64,000 nt of DNA from JACCTU01 sp963848525 (GCA_963848525.1 CAWKDZ010000001.1:558001-622000); one strand, 5' to 3'; counted from the stretch's first letter, positions 39,166 to 50,089 are shown. Notes: generated by a model from the letters alone, not told the origin. Numbers and translations: made by a program.

Positions 39166-40221
39166 GTGATCGTCGCCCACGTCGACCTGGACGCCTTCTT
39201 CGCCGCCGTCGAGGAGCTCGACGACCCGAGCCTGCGCGCGAAGCCGCTCGTCGTCGGCGGCAACCCCCACGGACGCGGCGTGGTCGCGACGGCGAACTAC
39301 GCGGCGCGGCGGTTCGGGATCCACTCGGCGATGAGCTGCGCGGAAGCGCTCCGGCGCTGCCCGCACGCGGTCTTCCTGCGCCCACGGCACTCGCACTACG
39401 GCGACGTCTCGCGGCGCGTGTGGGGCGCGATCCGCGAGGTCGCGCCGGTCGTCGAGCGCACCGGGATCGACGAGGGCTACCTCGACCTCACCGACCAGGC
39501 GCGCGACTACCTCGCCGCACGAGCGCTCGCGGAGGCGATCCAGACCGCCGTCCGCGGAACGACCCGCCTGACGTGCTCGCTCGGCGTCGCGAGCTGCAAG
39601 GTGGTCGCGAAGATCGCGAGCGACCGCCGCAAGCCCGGCGGAATCACCGTCGTCCCCGCAGGTCGCGAGGCTGCGTTCCTCGCTCCGCTCGACGTACGCA
39701 AGCTGCCCGGCGTCGGCCCGCGCGCGGAGGCGAGGCTGCGACCGGCCGGCGTCGAGACGATCGGCGCGCTCGCCGGGCTCGACGACGCCGACCTCCGCGC
39801 ACTGCTGCCGGGAAAGCTCGGTCGCGAGCTGCGCGCGCGGGCGCGCGGGATCGACCGCCGCCGGGTCCACCCGGTGAGCGAGCCCCCGGTGACGATCAGC
39901 CACGAGGAGACGTTCGACCGCGACGTGGCCGAGCGCGCACGGCTGCACGAGGAGCTGCGGCCGATGGCGGAGAGCATCGCCCGGCGGCTGCGCGACCGCG
40001 AGCTGATCGCGCGGACGATCACGACGAAGCTCCGCTACGGCGACTTCACGACGCGCACGCGCTCGACGACCCTCGGCGTGCCGACCGACGACGCCGGGCG
40101 GATCCACACGCTCGCCTGCGAGCTGCTCGACCGAGCTCTCGACGAGCGTCCGGGCGCGCTCAGGCTGGTCGGGGTCGGCGTCTCGGGGCTGCAGACCGAG
40201 GCGCAGCTCGCGCTGGTCTAG
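39166..40221 (+). CDS. dinB: DNA polymerase IV (Y family)
   Basis: A 351-residue translesion polymerase. The catalytic site shows VAHVDLDAFFAAVEELDDP (first Asp) and TGIDEGYLDLTDQ (Asp-Glu pair; GYLD replaces the usual AYLD). The palm-fingers segment LVVGGNPHGRGVVATANYAAR and helix-hairpin-helix LPGVGPRAEARL follow, then a little-finger domain (SHEETFDRDV). GTG start at 39166. The C-terminus lacks an evident beta-clamp motif. No recognisable LexA box lies in the 73-nt upstream gap. Confidence 0.94.
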   Translation: MIVAHVDLDAFFAAVEELDDPSLRAKPLVVGGNPHGRGVVATANYAARRFGIHSAMSCAEALRRCPHAVFLRPRHSHYGDVSRRVWGAIREVAPVVERTGIDEGYLDLTDQARDYLAARALAEAIQTAVRGTTRLTCSLGVASCKVVAKIASDRRKPGGITVVPAGREAAFLAPLDVRKLPGVGPRAEARLRPAGVETIGALAGLDDADLRALLPGKLGRELRARARGIDRRRVHPVSEPPVTISHEETFDRDVAERARLHEELRPMAESIARRLRDRELIARTITTKLRYGDFTTRTRSTTLGVPTDDAGRIHTLACELLDRALDERPGALRLVGVGVSGLQTEAQLALV

Positions 40222-40235
40222 GAGGGCCAGGCCCC

Positions 40236-41438
<1,203 letters not shown>

Positions 41439-41479
41439 GGCTGGCGAACCATACTCCGCGGCCATAGGATCCCGCGACC

Positions 41480-42460
41480 GTGGTCGCGGTTGCCGCTCGG
41501 ACGCCTCGCCGCCGCTGGCTGAACCTGTTCGAGCAGCAGCGTTTCCTCGCTGCGGTGCTGATCGCCCCGGCGGTGCTCTTCATCACGGCGCTGATCGGCG
41601 GGCCGCTGCTGCTCGCCGTCTACCTCAGCCTCACGGACGCGGTGGCGGGGCTGACCGGCGAGTACGTCGGGCTCGACAACTTCCGCCACGCATGGGAGGA
41701 CCCCAACTTCCGGCGCGCGATCCGGAACACCGTCCTCTTCACGCTCGTCTCCCAGGCGATCGTGCTGCTCTGCGCCGGCCTGATCGCGCACGCGCTGACG
41801 AAGCCGATCCGCGGCAAGTGGATCCTCCGCTTCATGATCCTGCTGCCGTGGGCGGCGCCGGTCCCGCTCTCGACGATCGGCTGGCTCTGGATCTACGACT
41901 CGCTCTTGAGCGTCGTCAACTGGACGCTCACGCACGACCTGCTGGCGGGGTCGGGGGAGTTCTACATCTACAAGGTCGTGAATGCAGTGACGCCGTGGAC
42001 AATCGAGCCGTTCAATCCGCCGCAGTGGCTCGGCGACCCGACGCTCGCGCTCGGCGCGGTGATCTCGGTGCACGCGTGGCGGCTCATCCCCTTCGCGGTC
42101 GTGATCTTCCTCGCGGGTCTGGCGTCGATCCCCGCCGAGGTCGAGGACGCGGCCAAGGTCGACGGCGCGACCGGTTTGCGCAAGTTCTGGTACGTGACCT
42201 TTCCGCTGCAGCTCCCGATCGCGACCGTGGCGCTGCTGTTCGGGATCGTCTTCACGGCGACCGACATGACGGTCGTCTACATCCTCACGCAGGGCGGACC
42301 GTTCAACTCGACGCACATGCTGACGACGCAGGCGTACTTCATCGGCATCCGCAGCGGTGCGATCGGCCAAGGGGCGGCGATCTCGCTGTTCCTCCTCCCC
42401 GTCCTCGTGCTCGTGGCCGTGCTGATGCTCCGCTTCGCGCGCAAGGTGGAGGTGACGTGA
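41480..42460 (+). CDS. Sugar ABC transporter permease (MalF-like)
   Basis: A 326-residue inner-membrane permease with six hydrophobic segments; the first spans about residues 22-46 (LIAPAVLFITALIGGPLLL). The EAA-loop motif that docks the ATPase is AEVEDAAKVDGATGLRKFWY (about 215-235). The YVGLDNFRHAWED segment is typical of the MalF/UgpA family. GTG start. It precedes the second permease by 4 nt. Confidence 0.92.
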   Translation: MVAVAARTPRRRWLNLFEQQRFLAAVLIAPAVLFITALIGGPLLLAVYLSLTDAVAGLTGEYVGLDNFRHAWEDPNFRRAIRNTVLFTLVSQAIVLLCAGLIAHALTKPIRGKWILRFMILLPWAAPVPLSTIGWLWIYDSLLSVVNWTLTHDLLAGSGEFYIYKVVNAVTPWTIEPFNPPQWLGDPTLALGAVISVHAWRLIPFAVVIFLAGLASIPAEVEDAAKVDGATGLRKFWYVTFPLQLPIATVALLFGIVFTATDMTVVYILTQGGPFNSTHMLTTQAYFIGIRSGAIGQGAAISLFLLPVLVLVAVLMLRFARKVEVT

Positions 42461-42464
42461 GCCA

Positions 42465-43301
42465 GTGATCACGCGCCGCGAGAAGCTGACGAGCTACCTG
42501 ATCCTGGGCCCGTTCGCGATCGTGCTGGCGTTCCCGTTCTACTGGATGCTCTGGACGAGCTTCAAGACCGAGCTCGACCTCTACAACGTCGAGAACGCGC
42601 CCTTCGGCTTCTCGAAGGGCTCGCCGACGACGAGGAACTACACCTTCCTGTTCGAGGAGACGCAGTACCTGACGTGGGTCAAGAACACGGTGTTCGTGGG
42701 GCTGGTCGTGGTCGTGATCACGCTGATCCTGGCCGTGCCCGCCGGCTACGCCCTCGCACGCCTGGCGGGGCGCTGGGGTCAGGGCCTTGGCGTGGGGATC
42801 TTCCTGACCTACCTCGTGCCGCCGACGCTGCTCTTCCTGCCGCTCTCGTGGGTGATTGCCAACGTCGGCCTCCAGGACCGGCTGCTCTCGCTGATCCTCG
42901 TCTTCCCGTCGTTCACCGTGCCGTTCTCGACCTGGCTGCTGATGGGCTTCTTCAAGACGATCCCCCGCGAGCTGGAGGAGGCGGCCCGCGTCGACGGCGC
43001 CTCGCGCGTCTCGACGCTCTACCGGATCATCTTCCCGATCTCGCTCCCCGGGATCCTGACCGTCGTGATCTTCTCGTTCTCCCTCGTCGTCAACGACTTC
43101 GTCTACGCGCTCGCCTTCATCACGACCTCGAACGCGAAGACGATCTCGACCGGCGTCTTCACCGAGCTGATCCGCGGCGACATCTTCTTCTGGCAGGCCC
43201 TGATGGCGGCGACGCTGATCCCCACGATCCCGCTGGCTCTGCTCTACAACATCTTCCTCGACCGCTTCATCGCCGGGTTCACGGGGGGCGCATTCCGGTA
43301 A
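42465..43301 (+). CDS. Sugar ABC transporter permease (MalG-like)
   Basis: A 278-residue permease of the MalG/UgpE family. It starts RREKLTSYLILGPFAIVLAF with the first membrane helix, contains FPFYWMLWTSFKTELDL and the EAA loop RELEEAARVDGASRVSTLYR, and ends with FIAGFTGGAFR, typical of the family. GTG start at 42465, just after the MalF-like stop. It forms the heterodimeric channel with that gene. Confidence 0.93.
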   Translation: MITRREKLTSYLILGPFAIVLAFPFYWMLWTSFKTELDLYNVENAPFGFSKGSPTTRNYTFLFEETQYLTWVKNTVFVGLVVVVITLILAVPAGYALARLAGRWGQGLGVGIFLTYLVPPTLLFLPLSWVIANVGLQDRLLSLILVFPSFTVPFSTWLLMGFFKTIPRELEEAARVDGASRVSTLYRIIFPISLPGILTVVIFSFSLVVNDFVYALAFITTSNAKTISTGVFTELIRGDIFFWQALMAATLIPTIPLALLYNIFLDRFIAGFTGGAFR

Positions 43302-43346
43302 CAGGGAAAGGTGGCATGATCGAGCCCCGAAGAAAGGAGGCACGCA

Positions 43347-44732
43347 GTGGCTGACAAGGAGCGCGTCGACGTCAGCAACCTCGACGAGCTCACCAGGCGG
43401 GACCTGGTCAAGCGGGTCGGTGCCGGGGTGATCCTCGTCTACGGCGGCCTCGGCACGAAGAGCGTGGCGTACGGAGCTCCGAAGTTCCGGCACAAGGAGC
43501 TCGCCGGAACGCTGCGCATCCTCCAGTGGAGCCACTTCGTGCCGGCGTTCGACCGCTGGTTCGACAACGTCTACACGAAGGCCTGGGGCCGGGCGAACGA
43601 CACCGAGGTGATCGTCGACCACATCAACCAGGCCGACCTGCCCGGTCGCGTCGCTGCGGAAGCAGCCGCCGGCCGCGGGCACGACATGGTCGCGACGCTC
43701 GCGCCGCTGCCGCAGTACGAGGACCGGGTGATCAACCACCGGGCGATCGTCCAGGAGGTGACGAAGAAGCGCGGCAAGATGGCGGACGTCGCGTACCGCT
43801 CCTGTTACAACCCGAAGACGAGGAAGTACTTCGGGTTCCCGGACAACTACGCGCCGGACCCGGTGAACTGGCGCCGCGACTACTGGAGCGAGGCCGGCTT
43901 CCCGCGCGGCCCGCAGACCTGGGAGACCGTGCGGCGCGCGGCACCGCGCCTACGGGCCCAGAACCACCCGATCGGCATCGGCATGTCGAATGAGATCGAC
44001 TCGAACATGGCGCTGATGGCGATGATGATGTGCTTCGGCTCGTTCATCCAGAACCGCGAGCACCGCGTCACGCTGAACACGAGAAAGACGGTCGAGGTGC
44101 TCACGTTCGCACGCGACCTCTACCGCAACGGCATGTCGAACCAGATCTTCGCGTGGACGGCCGCGTCGAACAACCAGGCCTTCCTCGCGGGGAGTCTGTC
44201 GATGGCGATGAACGCGATCTCGATCACGCGCTCGGCGGAGCTGTCGAACCGGGAACTGGCCGAACGGACGATGATCGCTCCGATTCCGGCGGGCCCCGAA
44301 GGCCGGATCGGGCTCGAGCACGTGATGCACACGTACATGATCTGGAACTTCGCCGAGAACAAGGCGATGGCGCAGAAGTTCCTGATCGACATGGAGGTCA
44401 AGTACATCGGCGCGTTCGAGAACTCGCGCTTCTACAACTTCCCGTCGTTCGCGAAGTCGGTCCCGAACGTGCCGCGGCGGCTGGCACGGGACACGAACAC
44501 GCCGCGCGGGAAGTACCGCGTCCTCGACACGATCTCGAAGCGCTACACGAAGAACGTCGGCTATCCCGGCTTCGCGAACGCGGCGATCGGCCAGGTGTTC
44601 GACGAGTTCCTGATCCCGGAGATGTTCGCCCGCACCGCGCGCGGCGACATCACGCCGCAGAACGCGGCCCGGGAGTACCACAACCGGATCGGCAGGATCT
44701 TCGCCGAGTGGCGAAGGCGAGGAAAAATCTAG
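43347..44732 (+). CDS. ABC transporter substrate-binding protein with Tat-like signal
   Basis: A 461-residue extracellular solute-binding protein (family 1 type). The N-terminus has LTRRDLVKRVGAGVILVYGG, a twin-arginine motif followed by a hydrophobic stretch, and no lipobox cysteine. The mature part begins AGTLRILQWSHFVPAFDRWF. GAAAGGAGG precedes the GTG. The protein sits after the two permeases and 7 nt before the oxidoreductase. The ligand is inferred to be a sugar or related compound from the transporter type. Confidence 0.88.
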   Translation: MADKERVDVSNLDELTRRDLVKRVGAGVILVYGGLGTKSVAYGAPKFRHKELAGTLRILQWSHFVPAFDRWFDNVYTKAWGRANDTEVIVDHINQADLPGRVAAEAAAGRGHDMVATLAPLPQYEDRVINHRAIVQEVTKKRGKMADVAYRSCYNPKTRKYFGFPDNYAPDPVNWRRDYWSEAGFPRGPQTWETVRRAAPRLRAQNHPIGIGMSNEIDSNMALMAMMMCFGSFIQNREHRVTLNTRKTVEVLTFARDLYRNGMSNQIFAWTAASNNQAFLAGSLSMAMNAISITRSAELSNRELAERTMIAPIPAGPEGRIGLEHVMHTYMIWNFAENKAMAQKFLIDMEVKYIGAFENSRFYNFPSFAKSVPNVPRRLARDTNTPRGKYRVLDTISKRYTKNVGYPGFANAAIGQVFDEFLIPEMFARTARGDITPQNAAREYHNRIGRIFAEWRRRGKI

Positions 44733-44739
44733 AGGCGGC

Positions 44740-45669
44740 ATGCGGGCGATAGGCGTCCGCGAGTTCGGCGGGCGGGACCGGCTGGAGGAGCTCGAGCTCC
44801 CGAAGCCGAAGGTCCCGCCCGACGCCGTTCTGATCCGCGTCCGCGCGGCCGGTGTCAACCCGGTCGACTGGAAGCTGCGCGAGGGCCGGCTCGAGCCGCG
44901 GTTCCCGCATGTCTTCCCGGTCGTCCCCGGCTGGGACGCGGCCGGCGTCGTCGAGGAGGTCGGCCCCGCCGTCGTCGAGTTCGCACCGGGGGACGAGGTG
45001 TTCGCGTACTGCCGCAAGCCGTTCGTCGGCGAGGGCACGTACGCGGAGTACGTCTCGGTTCCGGTGACGTCGGTCGCGGCGAAGCCGCAGAAGCTCTCGT
45101 TCGAGGAGGCGGGGGCATTGCCGCTGACCGCGCTGACGGCGTACCAGGCGCTCTTCTTCGCGGCGGGGCTGACGGCCGGCGAGCGGGTGCTCGTGCAGGC
45201 GGCGGCCGGCGGCGTCGGCTCGTTCGCCGTGCAGCTCGCACTCGACGCGGGCGCCGACGTGATCGGGGTCGCGAGCGAGCGCAACCGGGACTACGTCGTC
45301 GGGCTCGGCGCCTACGAGGTCGTCGGCCGTGAGGGCGACGTGGCCGCGGCCGTACGGGAGCTCGTTCCCGACGGCGTCGACGTGGCGCTCGACGTCTACG
45401 GCGACGAGACGCTCGGCGACGCGGTCCGCGACGACGGACGTCTGGTGTCGATCGCCGCGCCGCCCTCGTACCGGGAGCGCGGTGTGGAGCCGCTGTACGT
45501 CTTCGTCCGGCCGGACGGCGAGGAGCTGAGGGAGATCGGCGCGATCGCCGAGGACGGCCGGCTCGTCGTCGAGCTGCAGGAGGTGCTGCCGCTCGGCGAG
45601 GCCGCGCGCGCGCACGAGCTCTCCGAGGACGGCCACGTCCGCGGCAAGCTCGTGCTCCGAGTGGAGTAG
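44740..45669 (+). CDS. Zinc-independent MDR oxidoreductase (quinone reductase-like)
   Basis: A 309-residue medium-chain dehydrogenase/reductase. The catalytic domain has VRAAGVNPVDWKLREG and VPGWDAAGVVEEVG; the cofactor site is VLVQAAAGGVGSFAVQLA (about residues 148-166). Catalytic zinc ligands are absent, as in NADPH:quinone reductases and enoyl reductases. The substrate is unknown. It lies 7 nt downstream of the binding protein, so it may share its transcript. It ends head-on against the amine oxidase gene. Confidence 0.88.
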   Translation: MRAIGVREFGGRDRLEELELPKPKVPPDAVLIRVRAAGVNPVDWKLREGRLEPRFPHVFPVVPGWDAAGVVEEVGPAVVEFAPGDEVFAYCRKPFVGEGTYAEYVSVPVTSVAAKPQKLSFEEAGALPLTALTAYQALFFAAGLTAGERVLVQAAAGGVGSFAVQLALDAGADVIGVASERNRDYVVGLGAYEVVGREGDVAAAVRELVPDGVDVALDVYGDETLGDAVRDDGRLVSIAAPPSYRERGVEPLYVFVRPDGEELREIGAIAEDGRLVVELQEVLPLGEAARAHELSEDGHVRGKLVLRVE

Positions 45670-47205
45670 CTACTTCAGGTCGGCCAGGATCTCGGCGGCG
45701 GCGCGCTCGCCTGTCTCGACCGCGCCATTCAGGTAGCCCTGGAAGTCGATCGACGTGTGCTCGCCCGCGAAGTGACACGTTCCCTGCCGACGGCGCTCCA
45801 TCCCCGCGAACTTCGTGTACTGGCCGACCTCGTAGAACGAGTAGGACCCGCGCGTCCACTCGTAGGCGGGCCAGAAGTCGACGAACGCCCTGCCGTTGTA
45901 GGCATTCGTCACGCCGGGCAGGACCGGCTCGACCTGCGCGAGGAACTGCGTCGCCCGCGCGCTCGGCGTCCCGCTGCCGAAGCTCGCGCCGACGTTGCCG
46001 CCGGTGTAGTCGACGAGGATCCCGGGCGTGCCACCCTGGGCGCGCGTCACCTCCCACGTGCTCTGATAGCCGCGGTCGGAGTAGGTGTCCCCGTTGAAGC
46101 CGAGCCCGCGCCAGGGGCGGCTCGTGAACTGGACGTGGAGCTTCGAGTTCGTGCCCATGCCCAGCTCGCGGATGGCCGTCTCCTTCAAGCGTTCGAAACC
46201 CGCGCGTGAGAAGTCGACCGAGGCGCGCATGATCGAGAACGGCAGCGCCAGCACGACGCGGTCGGCGGTGACGACCTTCGTCGACGAGCCCTGCCTGAAC
46301 GTCAGCTCCCACCGGCCGGCCGCGGTCAGCCGGATCGCGACGAGCTGCGAGCCGGTGGTGATCTGGCCGGCAAGGCGCGCCGCGAGCCCAGCCGGAATCT
46401 GGTCGTTCCCTCCGCGCACGCGGTACTTCTCGTTCGACTTGCCGAACACACGAAGCTGGCCCTGGCCCGCGTAGGCGAGCAGGTAGACGAGGTTGAGCGA
46501 GCTCTGCTCGGACGATTCGGCCCCGTACTCGATGTTGTAGGCGACATCCAGCAGCTGTCCGACCCTCGAGTCGATCCCGCCGTCGAAGGTCTCGTCGATC
46601 CAGTCCACGATCGACATCCGGTCGAGCTGCCTCCCGCGTTCGGTGAAGCTGTCGAAGAGCGTCGGGAAGCCCGCCGCCGTGGCGTCCGAGTGGATCTTTT
46701 GCCAGCCGGCCTTGATGTCGTCGGTCGCTTCCGCGTACGAGTACCTGCCGCTGTCGAACCAATACGTGGGCTCGGTGTCGTTCGCCTCGGCTTGGAGCAG
46801 GTTGTCGAGGCTCAACCCGAGCTCCTGGGCAAGGTGGCGGATCTGGCCGTGGCCCTGGTCGATCAGCTCACCGCCGCGCTCCGCGATCTGACCGCCGGTG
46901 AAGAAGTCGCGCAGTGTCCAGCAGCGGCCGCCGATCCGCGTCGACGCCTCGTGCAGCTCCGCGACCACTCCGGCCTGCTTCAGCCGATACGCCGCGGTCA
47001 GGCCGGCCAGGCCCGCTCCGACGACCACGACCCTGCCCGGCGGCGTCGCCGCCCGGGCTCGACCGGCGAGCGTGCCGGCGGCCGTTGCAGCAGCCCCGGC
47101 CACGGCGACCTCGCGGAGGAACGTCCGTCGCGTCGTGCGCGTCTCGCCTGCGGCGACCTCTGCGACCGACTCTTCAAATGCGTTCAGCAACGGCGTGCGT
47201 GCCAT
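45670..47205 (-). CDS. Tat-exported flavin monoamine oxidase family protein
   Basis: A roughly 511-residue FAD amine oxidase. TRRTFLREVAVAGAAATAAG (residues 25-44) is a Tat signal. The FAD motif VVVVGAGLAGLTAAYRLKQ begins at about 60. RIGGRCWTLRD is the GG-doublet region. The C-terminal FAD-contacting segment is CHFAGEHTSIDFQGYLNGAVETG. It could oxidise putrescine or other amines outside the cytoplasm, releasing ammonia and peroxide. The ATG at 47205 (ARTPLLNAF) is chosen. It lies 11 nt downstream of the PucR gene, so it is probably co-transcribed with it. Confidence 0.9.
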   Translation of the reverse strand: MARTPLLNAFEESVAEVAAGETRTTRRTFLREVAVAGAAATAAGTLAGRARAATPPGRVVVVGAGLAGLTAAYRLKQAGVVAELHEASTRIGGRCWTLRDFFTGGQIAERGGELIDQGHGQIRHLAQELGLSLDNLLQAEANDTEPTYWFDSGRYSYAEATDDIKAGWQKIHSDATAAGFPTLFDSFTERGRQLDRMSIVDWIDETFDGGIDSRVGQLLDVAYNIEYGAESSEQSSLNLVYLLAYAGQGQLRVFGKSNEKYRVRGGNDQIPAGLAARLAGQITTGSQLVAIRLTAAGRWELTFRQGSSTKVVTADRVVLALPFSIMRASVDFSRAGFERLKETAIRELGMGTNSKLHVQFTSRPWRGLGFNGDTYSDRGYQSTWEVTRAQGGTPGILVDYTGGNVGASFGSGTPSARATQFLAQVEPVLPGVTNAYNGRAFVDFWPAYEWTRGSYSFYEVGQYTKFAGMERRRQGTCHFAGEHTSIDFQGYLNGAVETGERAAAEILADLK

Positions 47206-47216
47206 CCGTGTTCCCC

Positions 47217-48659
47217 CTAGGTCTCGGTGGACAAGCGGGCGCCGAGCGCCTGCTGCGCCTTCACGGCCAACCAAAGCTCCATTCGTTGCTCCGGGTCGTC
47301 GGGGTGGCGCCCGGTCTGCTCGCGCAGCCGGTCCATCCGGTACCGGAGCGTGTGCCGGTGCACCCCGAGGCGTTCGGCTGCATCGCTCCAGCGGCAGCCG
47401 CAGTCGAGCAGCACCGAGAGCGAGTCGACCAGGCGGGCGTTCTCGGCCGTCGGCCCGAGGACGCGGGCGACGAAGGCCTCCAACGCCCCCTGGGGCAGCG
47501 ACAGCAGCAACTCCAGCGAGCCGAGGTCGCGGTAGGACGCGACCGGCGTCGTGGCGGCGTCGATCGCCGCGCGCGCCTCGACGAGCGAGCGGCCGAGGCC
47601 GCTGCCGCGGCCCGGACGGCCGACCCCCACACGCGCGGTCGGCTCGGCTTCGACCAGCTTCTCGGCGAGCCCGAGCGCCTCGTCCTCGCTCTCGACCTCG
47701 ACCAGGAACCCGGCGCGGTCCGGCCGCGCCGCCGAGAGGTAGCGGACGGAGCGCCGGTCGAGGATCCCGGCAAGCTCGCTGCGGACGCGCTCGGCGGTGG
47801 CGCCGTTGCCGGTGGGGATCGCGAAGAGCGCCGCGTGCAGCTTGGCCGGGTCGAGACCGAACGCGGCCATTCGACGCTCCGCCTCGCGCTCGTCGAGCCG
47901 GTCGCCTTCGAGATCCTCCAGCAGGTCGCCGGCGAGGCGCAGCTCGGCCGCGCTCACGGCGCTGCGGCGTGAAAGCTCGAAACCGAGCGCCGTCTGCCCG
48001 TGGTGGAGGACGAGCCGGTCGTACTCGCCGAACGGTTCACCGTCGCGCGCGGCCTTGAGCACGGCGTTGCCGAGCGGAAGCTCGAGCGCGTGCGCGAACG
48101 AGGCACGGCGGCCGCTGTGGCGTTGCGCGAGCGTCCGCCCGCGCTCGTCGACGAGCGCGAGCGAGCAGCCGAGGTGGCCGCTGACGATCGCGAGCAGCGT
48201 CTCGAGTCCGCGCCCGGCGAGGACGGCGTCGGCGAGGCGCTCGTTCACCTCCAGGGCGCGCGTGAGACGCTCGAGCTGCTCGTTCGCAAGACGCGTCCCG
48301 GCCGCCTTCGTGATCGCAACGAACGGGACCTCGTAAGGGACGCAGACGACCGGGAAGCCGAGCTCGTCCGCCTCCTCGACGATCGCAGCCGGGGCTTCCG
48401 AGAACCCGAAACCGAGCCCGAAGCCGAGCCCCGCGAGCCCGTGGTTCGAGAGGCGGCGCAGGTACGCCCGCTGCGACGAGGCGAGCTGGCCGACACCGAG
48501 GCCGGTCGTGAGCAGGAACTCGCCGCCCTCGAGGAACGGCGTCGGGTCCTCGAGCTCCGACACGTGGAGCCACGTGACCTCGTTCGCGAGGCCATCTGCG
48601 CCCGCGGCGACCGTGAGGCCGAGCCCGTCGAGCTCGACGATCTCGATCGCGGTCAGCAC
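47217..48659 (-). CDS. PucR-family transcriptional regulator
   Basis: About 480 residues. The N-terminal PucR domain (VLTAIEIVELDGLGLTV, then EFLLTTGLGVGQ) senses a ligand, a central CdaR GGDEF-like domain follows, and the C-terminal HTH_30 is CRWSDAAERLGVHRHTLRYR. PucR regulators control purine, GABA and polyamine catabolism. The GTG at 48659 gives the normal start; the frame remains open upstream. It is divergent from gabT and directly upstream of the amine oxidase, so it likely controls both directions. Confidence 0.88.
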   Translation of the reverse strand: MLTAIEIVELDGLGLTVAAGADGLANEVTWLHVSELEDPTPFLEGGEFLLTTGLGVGQLASSQRAYLRRLSNHGLAGLGFGLGFGFSEAPAAIVEEADELGFPVVCVPYEVPFVAITKAAGTRLANEQLERLTRALEVNERLADAVLAGRGLETLLAIVSGHLGCSLALVDERGRTLAQRHSGRRASFAHALELPLGNAVLKAARDGEPFGEYDRLVLHHGQTALGFELSRRSAVSAAELRLAGDLLEDLEGDRLDEREAERRMAAFGLDPAKLHAALFAIPTGNGATAERVRSELAGILDRRSVRYLSAARPDRAGFLVEVESEDEALGLAEKLVEAEPTARVGVGRPGRGSGLGRSLVEARAAIDAATTPVASYRDLGSLELLLSLPQGALEAFVARVLGPTAENARLVDSLSVLLDCGCRWSDAAERLGVHRHTLRYRMDRLREQTGRHPDDPEQRMELWLAVKAQQALGARLSTET

Positions 48660-48730
48660 TCGGACATCTCGGCCAACGGTACGCGCTTCCGCCGGGTGCT
48701 TCAAGGCCCTCGCTTGGCCGCCACGTCCAG

Positions 48731-48745
48731 ACCGCCGGCGGCGGT
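48731..48745. promoter_or_regulatory. Candidate PucR operator between pucR and gabT
   Basis: The 137-nt divergent gap holds the symmetric element ACCGCC-GGC-GGCGGT (48731-48745), 6-bp arms around 3 nt. Its position midway between the two starts suits a shared operator. GC-rich palindromes arise easily in this genome, so the call rests on location. Confidence 0.3.
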
Positions 48746-48796
48746 TCGGACGCGAGGTCTCTTGCCCCGGCGACCCGGCTGTGAGATCCGTACGCC

Positions 48797-50089
48797 GTGG
48801 CCTTGCAGGAGGTGGGCGCCGGCGACCGCGTGCTCGCGGCGCGGGACCGCTACGTCGCACGCGGCGTCGCGACGCCCACGCTCGTCGTCGATCGCGCCGA
48901 GGGGGCGCGGGTCTGGGACGTCGACGGGCGCGAGTACGTCGACTTCGCCGGAGGCCTCGGCTGCCAGAACACCGGTCACGGGTTGCCGGCGGCCGTCGCC
49001 GCGATCCACGAGCAGGTCGACCGTTACCTGCACCAGTGCTTCATGGTCGGGATGTACGAGCCGTACGTCGAGGTGTGCCGCAGGCTCGCGGAGCTCTCGC
49101 CGTGCGCCGGCGAGGAGCAGCGTTCGCTGCTCGTGAACTCGGGCGCGGAGGCGATCGAGAACGCGGTCAAGATCGCCCGCGCCGCGACCGGGCGACCGGC
49201 CGTGGTCGTTTTCGACCACGCGTTCCACGGGCGCACGCTGCTGACGATGACGATGACGTCGAAGGTCGCCTACAAGCGTGGCTTCGGGCCGTTCGCGCCG
49301 GAGGTCTATCGGGCGCCGGCGCCGTACCCATACCGCGGGCTCGGAACAGCCGACGCGCTGGCGGGGATCGAGCGGCTGTTCGCGAGTGAGGTCGATCCCG
49401 CGAGCGTGGCGTGCGTCGTGCTCGAGCCGGTTCAGGGCGAAGGCGGCTTCATCGTCATGCCGGAGGACTTCCCGCGCGCACTGAAGGCGCTCTGCGAGCG
49501 CCACGGGATCCTCTACGTCGACGACGAGGTGCAATCGGGTGTCGGACGAACCGGGCCGGTCTGGGCGATCGAGCACTACGGCGTCGAGCCGGACCTGCTC
49601 GTCTCGGGGAAGTCGCTCGGCGGTGGCCTCCCGCTCGCGGGCGTCACGGGCCGTGCCGACGTCATGGACGCGCCGGAGCGCGGTGGGCTCGGTGGGACGT
49701 TCGGCGGCAACCCCGCGGCGTGCGCGGCTGCTTGCGCGGTCCTGGACGAGGTCGCGACGCCGGCGTTCCGAGCCCACTCGGACGAGCTCGCCGCGCGTTT
49801 GCGTGCACGCCTCGACGCTCTCGCCGAGCGCGTGCCGCAGATCGGCGACGTCCGCGGGCTCGGCGCGATGCTCGCGCTCGAGCTCGTGGAGGATCGCGGG
49901 TCGAAGGTCCCGGCCGGGCCGTTGGCGAAGGCGACGGTCGAGCGCGCACTGGCAGGCGGGCTGATCCTGCTGACGTGCGGCCTGCACGCAAACGTTGTGC
50001 GGATCCTCGTCCCGCTCGTAGCATCGGACGGAGAGATCGATCGTGGCCTCGAGATCCTGGAGGAAGCGCTTGTCGGCGCTGCCGGCTGA
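48797..50089 (+). CDS. gabT: 4-aminobutyrate aminotransferase (class III)
   Basis: A 430-residue PLP enzyme converting GABA and 2-oxoglutarate to succinate semialdehyde and glutamate. Motifs: YVDFAGGLGCQNTGHGLP, LLVNSGAEAIENAVKIAR (phosphate site), VVFDHAFHGRTLLTM, ILYVDDEVQSGVGRTGPV and the PLP lysine in LVSGKSLGGGLPLAGV (about K271). GTG start. Its 3' end overlaps the following ATPase gene. The context of polyamine transporters supports GABA as substrate; class III enzymes for ornithine or diamines are alternatives. Confidence 0.9.
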   Translation: MALQEVGAGDRVLAARDRYVARGVATPTLVVDRAEGARVWDVDGREYVDFAGGLGCQNTGHGLPAAVAAIHEQVDRYLHQCFMVGMYEPYVEVCRRLAELSPCAGEEQRSLLVNSGAEAIENAVKIARAATGRPAVVVFDHAFHGRTLLTMTMTSKVAYKRGFGPFAPEVYRAPAPYPYRGLGTADALAGIERLFASEVDPASVACVVLEPVQGEGGFIVMPEDFPRALKALCERHGILYVDDEVQSGVGRTGPVWAIEHYGVEPDLLVSGKSLGGGLPLAGVTGRADVMDAPERGGLGGTFGGNPAACAAACAVLDEVATPAFRAHSDELAARLRARLDALAERVPQIGDVRGLGAMLALELVEDRGSKVPAGPLAKATVERALAGGLILLTCGLHANVVRILVPLVASDGEIDRGLEILEEALVGAAG

